A DNA stretch of 13,032 bases. Source: an uncultured Clostridia bacterium (GTDB lineage: Bacteria; Bacillota; Clostridia; TANB77; CAG-508). Of the stretch, positions 7,510-12,959 are shown piece after piece. Location of the stretch: NCBI GenBank assembly GCA_934162925.1, contig CAKPJR010000020.1, forward strand, positions 1 to 13,032, read 5' to 3'. The first letter of the stretch is position 1. Every line of letters begins with the position of its first letter. A program made the position numbers and the translations under genes. A model generated the notes under the pieces. That model made no database searches and was not told where the DNA came from. It saw only the letters and a list, made by a program, of their open reading frames with translations.

Positions 7510-8301
7510 ATGAGTAAATACGATGAACAATATTTGGATTTAGTAGAAAAAATTTTAAAAGATGGATATTACGATCAAAATAGAACAGGAATAGCAACAT
7601 ACAAATTACCACATCAAATTTTGAGATTTGATTTACAAGAAGAATTTCCTATACTTACAACAAAATATGTTGCATATAAAGCAGCAATAAAGGAATTGTT
7701 ATGGATTTTCCAAAAGCAATCTAATAAAATTAGTGATTTGCATGAACAAAATGTTCATATATGGGATGAGTGGGAAATGGAAGATGGAACAATAGGAACT
7801 GCATATGGTTGGGTTGTAAAAAAATTTAACCAGGTAGATAAATTAATACACCAATTAAAAACAAATCCACAGGATAGAAGGATGGTCCTAAATCTTTGGC
7901 AAATACCATACTTAGATACAGGAGCGTTATATCCATGCGTATTTAATAGTTGCTGGGATGTAACAGATGGAAAGTTAAATTGTATGCTTACAATAAGATC
8001 AAATGATATTCCTCTAGGACATCCATTTAATGTAACACAATATGCTGTATTTGTCCATTTGTTAGCCCAAGTAACAAATTTAAAACCAGGACTACTTACA
8101 GTATGTATAAGCAATGCTCATATATATGAAAATCAAGTAGAAGGTATGAAAGAACAATTATCAAGAAGAGATAAGGCATATCCAGCACCAAAACTTTGGA
8201 TAAATCCAGAAATAAAAGACTTCTACGATTTTAAACCAGAAGATATAGAATTAATAGATTACAAACATTTAGGAAAAATAAAAATGGATGTAGCAGTATA
8301 A
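7510..8301 (+). CDS. thyA: Thymidylate synthase (ThyA)
   Basis: 263 residues, the normal length. Converts dUMP to dTMP using 5,10-methylenetetrahydrofolate, releasing dihydrofolate. Visible family features are NRTGIATYKLPHQILRFDL (phosphate-binding Arg at about 25), YGWVVKKFNQVDKLI, the Arg pair in QDRRMVLNLW (123-124), catalytic Cys143 in YPCVFNSCW, RSNDIPLGHPFN with Asp166 and Asn174, and SNAHIYENQ near 201. The active-site context PCV...W differs from the PCH...QF form common in E. coli-like enzymes and resembles the Bacillus/phage ThyA branch as I remember it. GGAGGA (7499-7504) lies 5 bp before the ATG. Its stop codon overlaps the ribosome site of the DHFR gene, so the two are co-transcribed. 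A weak TTGGTA-18-TATTAT (7461-7490) may be the promoter. Confidence 0.95.
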   Translation: MSKYDEQYLDLVEKILKDGYYDQNRTGIATYKLPHQILRFDLQEEFPILTTKYVAYKAAIKELLWIFQKQSNKISDLHEQNVHIWDEWEMEDGTIGTAYGWVVKKFNQVDKLIHQLKTNPQDRRMVLNLWQIPYLDTGALYPCVFNSCWDVTDGKLNCMLTIRSNDIPLGHPFNVTQYAVFVHLLAQVTNLKPGLLTVCISNAHIYENQVEGMKEQLSRRDKAYPAPKLWINPEIKDFYDFKPEDIELIDYKHLGKIKMDVAV

Positions 8302-8314
8302 GGAGGAAAATATA

Positions 8315-8803
8315 ATGCTAAGTACAATAGTTGCAATAGCAAATGGTAATGTAATAGGGAAAGATAATAAACTGATTTGGCATTTACCAGAAGACTTAAA
8401 AAGATTTAAACAAATTACAACTGGAAAAAATATAATAATGGGAAGAAAAACGTTTGAGTCTCTAGGAAGAGTTCTGCCAAATAGAAAGCATATTATATTA
8501 TGTAACGACATGGAAATGAATATAGATAATGAAAACGTAGAAATTTTAGATGATATATCAAAATTAGATAAATATATAAATTCAGACGAAGAAAATTTTG
8601 TAATAGGTGGAGCAACAATATATAAATTACTAATGCCTTATGTGAATAAATTATATATAACAAAAATAAATCAGGATTTTGAGGGAGATGTATATTTCCC
8701 AGAAATAAAAGAAACAGAATGGAAAGAAATTTCAAAAGAAAAAGGACTAAGAAATGACGAAAACCCTTATGATTACGAGTATATAACATACATTAGAAAA
8801 TAA
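8315..8803 (+). CDS. dfrA: Dihydrofolate reductase
   Basis: 162 residues, typical chromosomal DHFR length. Reduces dihydrofolate to tetrahydrofolate with NADPH, regenerating the cofactor consumed by the ThyA encoded immediately upstream. Seen in the sequence: the N-terminal TIVAIANGNVIGKDN; the substrate site WHLPEDLKRFK with W22 and the acidic active-site D27; the NADPH-binding IIMGRKTFESLG; and FVIGGATIYKLLMPY. The C-terminal half, with FEGDVYFPEI, also matches. AGGAGG (8301-8306), overlapping the thyA stop codon, is 8 bp from the ATG, indicating coupled translation in a two-gene operon. No hairpin terminator follows, only A-rich sequence, so transcripts may run into the tRNA promoter region. 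The symbol folA would serve equally well. Confidence 0.95.
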   Translation: MLSTIVAIANGNVIGKDNKLIWHLPEDLKRFKQITTGKNIIMGRKTFESLGRVLPNRKHIILCNDMEMNIDNENVEILDDISKLDKYINSDEENFVIGGATIYKLLMPYVNKLYITKINQDFEGDVYFPEIKETEWKEISKEKGLRNDENPYDYEYITYIRK

Positions 8804-8837
8804 TTTAAAAAAAATTAAAAAAAATTGAAATTTTGTA

Positions 8838-8866
8838 TTGACAGAACGCGAAAAATATCTTATAAT
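8838..8866 (+). promoter_or_regulatory. Strong promoter of the tRNA-Met/tRNA-Tyr unit
   Basis: Exact consensus TTGACA (8838-8843), 17 bp, exact consensus TATAAT (8861-8866). The predicted start near 8873 leaves a leader of only about 14 nt before tRNA-Met. The -10 box lies between the arms of an inverted repeat. Confidence 0.9.
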
Positions 8867-8878
8867 AAATTTCGCGTT
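8845..8878. repeat. Inverted repeat spanning the tRNA promoter -10 box
   Basis: AACGCGAAA (8845-8853) and TTTCGCGTT (8870-8878) are perfect 9-bp inverted arms separated by 16 bp that hold TATAAT. The left arm sits in the promoter spacer and the right arm at the transcription start. The GC-containing arms stand out in an AT-rich intergenic region. It could be an operator. Alternatively, the right arm may matter because GCGTT can pair with AACGC just after tRNA-Met (8963-8967). Confidence 0.5.
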
Positions 8879-8886
8879 GAACAAAT

Positions 8887-8963
8887 GCTCCCTTAGCTCA
8901 GTTGGTCAGAGCAACCGGCTCATAACCGGTGGGTCCAAGGTTCGAATCCTTGAGGGAGCACCA
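8887..8963 (+). tRNA. tRNA-Met (anticodon CAT, elongator type)
   Basis: Acceptor GCTCCCT (8887-8893) pairs with AGGGAGC (8953-8959). Anticodon stem ACCGG/CCGGT holds loop CTCATAA, with CAT at 8921-8923. T-arm is CAAGG-TTCGAAT-CCTTG; CCA is encoded. A paired G1-C72 argues against the initiator tRNA. CTCATAA in the anticodon loop is usual for elongator Met, whereas a lysidine-modified tRNA-Ile cannot be fully excluded without comparison. Confidence 0.93.
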
Positions 8964-8990
8964 ACGCAAAATTTTTTTACAATTAAATAT

Positions 8991-9076
8991 GGGTAGGTGG
9001 CCGAGTGGCTAAAGGCGGCAGACTGTAAATCTGTTCTCATACGAGTACGATGGTTCGAATCCATCCCTGCCCACCA
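8991..9076 (+). tRNA. tRNA-Tyr (anticodon GTA)
   Basis: 86 nt with the long variable arm of a class II tRNA. Acceptor GGGTAGG (8991-8997) pairs with CCTGCCC (9066-9072), with one G-U pair. Anticodon loop CTGTAAA has GTA at 9025-9027. T-arm is GATGG-TTCGAAT-CCATC; CCA is encoded. It lies 27 bp after tRNA-Met with no terminator between, so the two share a transcript. Confidence 0.97.
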
Positions 9077-9081
9077 AAAAA

Positions 9082-9105
9082 AGCATAGCAAAAGCTATGC
9101 TTTTT
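9082..9105 (+). terminator. Terminator of the tRNA-Met/Tyr unit
   Basis: AGCATAGC (9082-9089), loop AAAA, GCTATGCT (9094-9101), then T to 9105. It is five bases after the tRNA-Tyr CCA and very similar in form to the tRNA-Phe terminator. Confidence 0.9.
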
Positions 9106-9116
9106 CGTATGTTAAC

Positions 9117-9128
9117 GATGGATTCGAA
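9117..9128 (+). repeat. Inverted copy of the tRNA-Tyr T-arm 3' half
   Basis: GATGGATTCGAA is the exact reverse complement of 9054-9065 (T-loop and 3' T-stem of tRNA-Tyr). It lies 12 bp past the terminator. Behind tRNA-Phe, GTGGAATCGA (118-127) is likewise the reverse complement of that tRNA's T-arm (56-65). Both are followed by related sequence (AAAAGGAGGTTG versus AAAGAAAGCTG). Confidence 0.7.
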
Positions 9129-9163
9129 AAGAAAGCTGTTTTTTTTATATAATGAATTTAGTA

Positions 9164-9190
9164 ACACAATTTTTAAAATTGCATACTATA
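9164..9190 (+). promoter_or_regulatory. Possible mother-cell sporulation (SigK/SigE-like) promoter
   Basis: CATACTATA (9182-9190) fits the CATAnnnTA -10 pattern known for SigK, and closely for SigE. AC at 9164-9165 is 16 bp upstream, matching the minimal SigK -35 element. No good housekeeping -35/-10 pair is seen before the small Cys-rich gene. Such short motifs occur by chance, so this is tentative. Confidence 0.4.
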
Positions 9191-9223
9191 TCGTATAACA
9201 TATATTTAAGGAGGTAAAATAGT

Positions 9224-9376
9224 ATGCCAGATGAAAGAAATTGCGGATGTGGATGCAACAACGGTTTATTTGGAGGAAATGGAGATGATTGTTCAATATT
9301 ATTCTTCATAATAATATTCTTACTATTATTCACAAATTGTGGATGTGCTTGCGGAAGAGGATGCGGATGCAACTAG
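9224..9376 (+). CDS. Small Cys-rich single-pass membrane protein, probably spore-associated
   Basis: 50 residues. AAGGAGGT (9208-9215) lies 8 bp before ATG 9224, and the stop is TAG 9374-9376. The layout is symmetrical. An N-terminal CGCGC cluster (residues 7-11) is followed by a Gly/Asn/Asp-rich loop ending in C23. Then comes a hydrophobic stretch at 24-37 rich in Ile, Leu and Phe (short for a membrane span), and a C-terminal CGCAC (39-43) with CGC (47-49). Nine of 50 residues are cysteine. Small Gly/Cys-rich proteins with one Ile/Leu segment are common spore-coat or spore-membrane components in Clostridia and bacilli (YjcZ-like and related groups), and a SigK-like promoter motif lies upstream. 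Cross-linking, metal binding or coat assembly are possible roles; none is shown. Terminator hairpins follow. Confidence 0.78.
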   Translation: MPDERNCGCGCNNGLFGGNGDDCSILFFIIIFLLLFTNCGCACGRGCGCN

Positions 9377-9393
9377 AATAAGTACTTATAAAA

Positions 9394-9420
9394 GATAGGA
9401 AAAATCGAGGATTTTCCTAT
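9394..9420 (+). other. Stem-loop in the 3' region of the Cys-rich gene
   Basis: ATAGGAAAAATC (9395-9406) pairs with GATTTTCCTAT (9410-9420) with one bulged A. No T run follows, so on its own it is more likely a 3' stabilising hairpin than a terminator. Confidence 0.5.
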
Positions 9421-9428
9421 TCAAAAAT

Positions 9429-9460
9429 AAAAGCGGATAGAAAAATCTATCTGCTTTTTT
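9429..9460 (+). terminator. Intrinsic terminator after the Cys-rich gene
   Basis: AAAAGCGGATAGA (9429-9441), loop AAAA, TCTATCTGCTTTT (9446-9458), with one G-U pair, then T to 9460. Its T run is also the first part of the inverted-repeat element that follows. Confidence 0.88.
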
Positions 9461-9589
9461 ATATAGTAGGAAATTTCTCATTTCCTACTATATAAAAATG
9501 CTACAATCGCTATTGCCTTTGAGATTTCCTCATTTCATTCGTAAACTCAAATTGGCGAGAACAAAGGGCGACTAAAGTCACTTTGTTCT
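9456..9589 (+). repeat. Hairpin-rich inverted repeat, left copy
   Basis: About 134 bp matching the reverse complement of 12758-12890, with roughly eight substitutions and one single-base gap. Three potential hairpins can be traced. The first is ATATAGTAGGAAAT (9461-9474) with its exact complement 9480-9493, extended by flanking T/A runs. The second pairs TTTGAG...TTTCC with the GTAAACTCAAA region. The third is GAACAAAG (9559-9566) with CTTTGTTC (9581-9588). The rest of the 9377-9732 gap holds the upstream terminator, AT-rich sequence, and the promoter of the next gene; no ORF with a ribosome site is visible in it. Confidence 0.9.
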
Positions 9590-9659
9590 AATGTAAAAAG
9601 ATTATGTAAAAAATAGCATATAATGCAACAAATTACCAAATTAATTTAAGTCATTTTCC

Positions 9660-9688
9660 TTGACTTGCATTTTTTAATAATATATACT
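9660..9688 (+). promoter_or_regulatory. Promoter of the dockerin operon
   Basis: TTGACT (9660-9665), 17 bp, TATACT (9683-9688). It lies inside the segment bounded by the inverted repeats, so the promoter would travel or invert with its genes. Confidence 0.72.
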
Positions 9689-9732
9689 GTAAATGTAGAA
9701 ATTAGACAGAAAACTACGAAAGAGGAGATAAA

Positions 9733-11355
9733 ATGCAAAAACATATTGTTAATAAATTAAAAAAGCAATTTATATTCGTTTTGACTTTTATAATTATATA
9801 TACAATTTTGAGCTTTCTACCATTAACTACGAATAAATCTTATGCAGCAACATATACATATACAGCCAATTCTAATGATTTACCAGCCAATTTTGAACAA
9901 AAATATCCAGGATATAAGGAAGTACTAAAAAATATAATAAATTCACACCCTAATTGGACTTTTAAATTATACGAAACAGGCTTGGATTGGGAAACAGTAA
10001 TAAATAGTGAATATCAAGGACATTGGTCATCTCCAAAAAATTTAGTTCCAAGTAATTATTCAGCTGAATGGATTTGTTCTATATGTGGAACTAAAGAATA
10101 TGATACTAGTGGAAGATGGTATTGTGCTTCAAGAGGTGCAATAGAACATGTAATGGATCCAAGAAACTCAGTAACAGAAGGAAATGTATTTCAATATTTG
10201 CTATTGTCGAATGATAAAAATATAACAAAAGAGCAAGTAAAGACAATGGCAAGCAAAATATCATATTTAAATAATCAAGATATAATAAATGGAATATATG
10301 AAGCAGCAAATGAACTTAATATAAATCCATTTTATATTATAGGAAAAATACTACAAGAACAAGGTAGTGGAGCGTCAGCATTGTGCTCCGGCCAAGGATA
10401 CAATGGACAATACATAGGATATTACAATTTATTTAATGTAAAAGCATCTGGAAATGGTACAGAAGAAGTAATATTAAATGGATTAAAATATGCTCAAAGC
10501 CAAGGATGGAACACTCCTAAGAAGGCAATAGAAGGCGGAATAGGGCTAATAAAAAATTATATAAAAAGAGGACAAGATACTCTATATTATCAAAAATTTA
10601 ATGTAACATATAGCCCATACTATGCAAACCAATATGCGCAAAATATATTTGACTCACAGAGTATAGGTCAAATACTAAAAGGATATTATAGAAATGCAGG
10701 ATTATTAGAAAGTAGTTTTATTTTCGAAGTTCCATTATATATGAATATGCCATCATCACCAGTTAAAAGCCCATCAATATCAGCAGTGGAAGGAGAACTT
10801 GCATATGTAAATGCAATTGGAGGCTTGGCTCTAAGATCTTCTCCAGGAGGAAGCACAATAGCATATGTAAGCGAAGGCGCACAAATTGTAATAACAAAAA
10901 GAGCTTCTGCTAAATCTAGTGATGGATACTATTGGGATCAAGTGTCTACTCCAAACGGAACAGGCTATATGGCAAGAGAAGCAAAAGACGGAAGTAAAAC
11001 ATATTTAGTAACTATAAAACAATATGAAATAAGCGGCGACAACATAATAGTAGCTCCAGGGACCGTGATAAGTGCTATACCAGGAGCAACAAATTCAAGC
11101 GCTACCTTTGGAACAGGAGCTCAAATAAATTTTGAAGGAAAAACATATAACTTAGTAGTGCTTGGAGATGTAAATGGTGATGGAAAAATAAAAGCATCAG
11201 ATTATGTTTTGATTAAGAATTATATAATGTCAAATGGAAGCTTAAATGATGTTCAAAAAAAAGCAGCAGATATTAATAAAGATTCTTCTGTAAAAGCATC
11301 AGATTATGTTTTGATTAAAAATTACATTATGTATGGAAACAAAATAACTTTGTAA
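9733..11355 (+). CDS. Secreted glucosaminidase-like protein with SH3-like and dockerin domains
   Basis: 540 residues. A signal peptide has basic residues 1-11, a hydrophobic core 13-30 and a likely cut near SYA|A (38). Residues 60-160 carry HPNWTFKLYETGLDWETVI and AIEHVMDPRNSV, patterns that precede the endo-beta-N-acetylglucosaminidase domain in Clostridia. IIGKILQEQGSGAS contains the likely catalytic Glu209. The domain is expected to cleave peptidoglycan glycan strands. About 355-420 is a bacterial SH3-like domain (GGLALRSSPGGS). Residues 478-535 form a type I dockerin. It has two calcium loops, DVNGDGKIKASD (ligand positions D479, N481, D483, D490) and DINKDSSVKASD (D513, N515, D517, D524). 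Each is followed by YVLIKNYI. C115, C118 and C131 may form a small metal or disulfide site. GAGGAG is 5 bp before the ATG. The next gene starts 15 bp after the stop, so the two are an operon. Confidence 0.88.
   Translation: MQKHIVNKLKKQFIFVLTFIIIYTILSFLPLTTNKSYAATYTYTANSNDLPANFEQKYPGYKEVLKNIINSHPNWTFKLYETGLDWETVINSEYQGHWSSPKNLVPSNYSAEWICSICGTKEYDTSGRWYCASRGAIEHVMDPRNSVTEGNVFQYLLLSNDKNITKEQVKTMASKISYLNNQDIINGIYEAANELNINPFYIIGKILQEQGSGASALCSGQGYNGQYIGYYNLFNVKASGNGTEEVILNGLKYAQSQGWNTPKKAIEGGIGLIKNYIKRGQDTLYYQKFNVTYSPYYANQYAQNIFDSQSIGQILKGYYRNAGLLESSFIFEVPLYMNMPSSPVKSPSISAVEGELAYVNAIGGLALRSSPGGSTIAYVSEGAQIVITKRASAKSSDGYYWDQVSTPNGTGYMAREAKDGSKTYLVTIKQYEISGDNIIVAPGTVISAIPGATNSSATFGTGAQINFEGKTYNLVVLGDVNGDGKIKASDYVLIKNYIMSNGSLNDVQKKAADINKDSSVKASDYVLIKNYIMYGNKITL
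11190..11318 (+). repeat. Duplicated dockerin repeat at DNA level
   Basis: The 27 bp from AAAAGCATCAG at 11190 are repeated exactly at 11292, 102 bp (34 codons) apart, encoding KASDYVLIK in both dockerin segments. The identity reaches synonymous positions, suggesting recent duplication or gene conversion between the two halves. Confidence 0.8.
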
Positions 11356-11370
11356 AGAAAGGATAGGAGT

Positions 11371-12729
11371 ATGAGTATTAAAACTAAAATAAATATTATA
11401 TTTTGTATATTTATATTGAGTATAATTTTAATTGGAGTAAAAAGCTATGCTGTTTCAATATCTGTAAGCCCATCAAAAAGCATAGTATCACCAGGACAAT
11501 CATTTTCAGTAACAATAAGCGGAAACGATGCAACTGGTAAAGTTAATATTTCAGTTTCAGGAGGAAGTGCTAGTACATCTTCAGTATGGATAGAAAATAA
11601 TTCCCAGACAATTACTGTTACAGCAGGGTCATCTGGTACAGTTAAAATTTCTGCTAGTGGAGAATTATCAAGTAATGCTGGAGAAGATAAAACCGTATCT
11701 AGTTCGGCATCTGTGAAGATTCAAGCTGCGAGCTCAGGAGGGAATACTTCAGGAGGCTCATCAAATAATAATAGCCAAACTAAAAAACCAACAACAACTA
11801 AACCAGTAGAAGAAAAAGAAAAGTCAAAAGATAGTTCATTAAAAGAATTAGCTATAGCAGAAGGGGCAATTACACCAGAGTTTAATAAAGATGTAAAAGA
11901 ATACGCTTTAACAGTTCCAAACGAAATAACTAGCGTAAATGTAACAGCAACACCAACAGATAGCAAGGCTAAAGCTACTATTGAAGGAAATACAGAATTA
12001 AAAGAGGGTGAAAACACTGTTACAGTAACAGTTACAGCAGAAAATGGAGACAAAACTAACTATATAATAAAAGTTACAAGGTCAAGAGCAAAACTTTCTT
12101 TACAGTCATTAGTAATAAAATATGAAAATGAAAATAAAGAACTTATAGAAATTCCATTAAGTCCAGAATTTAAATTTGATGTTACAGAATATTCTTTACA
12201 AGAATTACAATATTGGGTAAAAAGCTTAAACATAGATGCAAAAGCTAATCTGGAAGGTGCAACAATAGATATAAAAGGGGCAGATAACTTACAAACAGGA
12301 GAAAACACAATAACAATAACTCTAAAAATAGCGCAAGAAGGAGAAGTACCAGAAGGCGAAGAACCAAAAGAAGAAACAATAACATATACAATAAAAGTAA
12401 ACAAAGAAAAAGAACCAACAATATTAGGTAAAATATCAAATAAATTTAAAGCAATATTTGGAGGAGTAACTACTTGGTATAACAATAACCAAGAAAAGGT
12501 TATACTAGGAGCTTTAGGAGTATGTATAATAGCTTTACTAGGATTATCTATATATATTGTTGTAGATTACAACAAATATAAAGATGTTATAGCCAAAGTA
12601 AGAAAAGTAACAGAAATAAATGAAGTAAGTAAAGAAAGAAATATAGTAGAAGAAATAAGTAAAAATACTGAAACTACATTAGAAGTTAATGAAGAAGATA
12701 CAAAAAACAATAAAGGAAAACATTTTTAA
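11371..12729 (+). CDS. Membrane-anchored surface protein with Ig-like and cadherin-like beta-sandwich domains
   Basis: 452 residues. Signal peptide 1-27 (cut near SYA|V). Residues 28-118 form a Ser/Val-rich Ig-like domain (SVSPSKSIVSPGQSFSVTIS, VWIENNSQTITVTAG). Residues 119-150 are a Gly/Ser/Asn then Lys/Thr linker. Residues 154-238 match the cadherin-like beta-sandwich family (SSLKELAIAEG, FNKDVKEYALTVP, GENTVTVTVTAENGDKTNY). Residues 241-346 are a more diverged copy of the same fold. A membrane helix at about 377-398 is followed by a 54-residue charged cytoplasmic tail. AAAGGA (11358-11363) sits 7 bp before the ATG. Translated with the dockerin enzyme upstream, it is a good candidate for the surface partner or anchor of that enzyme. 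The N-terminal domain is not a recognisable cohesin by motif; binding is inference. Confidence 0.85.
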   Translation: MSIKTKINIIFCIFILSIILIGVKSYAVSISVSPSKSIVSPGQSFSVTISGNDATGKVNISVSGGSASTSSVWIENNSQTITVTAGSSGTVKISASGELSSNAGEDKTVSSSASVKIQAASSGGNTSGGSSNNNSQTKKPTTTKPVEEKEKSKDSSLKELAIAEGAITPEFNKDVKEYALTVPNEITSVNVTATPTDSKAKATIEGNTELKEGENTVTVTVTAENGDKTNYIIKVTRSRAKLSLQSLVIKYENENKELIEIPLSPEFKFDVTEYSLQELQYWVKSLNIDAKANLEGATIDIKGADNLQTGENTITITLKIAQEGEVPEGEEPKEETITYTIKVNKEKEPTILGKISNKFKAIFGGVTTWYNNNQEKVILGALGVCIIALLGLSIYIVVDYNKYKDVIAKVRKVTEINEVSKERNIVEEISKNTETTLEVNEEDTKNNKGKHF

Positions 12730-12750
12730 TTTGACTATTGATTTGACTAT
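12729..12750 (+). repeat. Short tandem repeat after the dockerin operon
   Basis: ATTTGACTAT occurs twice (12729-12738 and 12741-12750) with a 12-bp period, between the stop codon and the right inverted repeat. Its function is unknown. Confidence 0.6.
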
Positions 12751-12757
12751 GAACACC

Positions 12758-12890
12758 AGAACAAAGCGACTTTAGTCGCCCTTTGTTCTCGCCGATTTGA
12801 GTTTCCGAATGTAATGAGGAAATCTCAAAGGCAATAGCGATTATAGCATTTTATATACTAGGAAATGAGAAATTTCCTAGTATATAAAAA
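12758..12890 (-). repeat. Hairpin-rich inverted repeat, right copy
   Basis: Reverse complement of the left copy (9456-9589). Its main hairpin pairs ATATACTAGGAAAT (12853-12866) with 12872-12885, loop GAGAA. Compared with the left copy, one stem pair is switched from G-C to C-G on both arms, so the pairing is preserved. The terminal hairpin GAACAAAG/CTTTGTTC is better paired here than on the left. Being directly downstream of the operon, the hairpins may also act as its transcript end. Confidence 0.9.
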
Positions 12891-12895
12891 AGCGT

Positions 12896-12938
12896 GTGAG
12901 TTGCCGAAATCGGCGACTCACAGTGCCTCAAAACTGTG
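12896..12938 (+). other. Overlapping alternative stem-loops before tRNA-Thr
   Basis: Hairpin A pairs GTGAGTTGCCGA (12896-12907) with TCGGCGACTCAC (12910-12921), with one G-U pair. Hairpin B pairs CACAGT (12919-12924) with ACTGTG (12933-12938). They share bases 12919-12921, so they cannot both form fully. No T run follows either. No convincing promoter is seen between here and tRNA-Thr. Confidence 0.5.
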
Positions 12939-12959
12939 TATTAAAAGAGACAATAATAT

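Noticed and set aside
8906..9091. 61-codon reverse ORF over tRNA-Met and tRNA-Tyr (contains MDSNHR-type residues)
   Set aside because: It is the antisense reading of tRNA genes, a well-known source of false small proteins.
9145..9372. 75-codon reverse ORF opposite the small Cys-rich gene
   Set aside because: The forward frame has an ideal ribosome site and a coherent Cys/membrane pattern; the reverse translation is a His/Pro-rich shadow.
11454..11724. Classical cohesin domain in the N-terminus of the 11371 protein
   Set aside because: At about 90 residues it is shorter than cohesins (about 140) and I do not see cohesin motifs; only an Ig-like assignment is supported.
9456..12890. Retron, intron or insertion sequence explanation for the inverted repeats
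   Set aside because: No reverse transcriptase, transposase or recombinase gene is encoded between or beside the repeats in this window.
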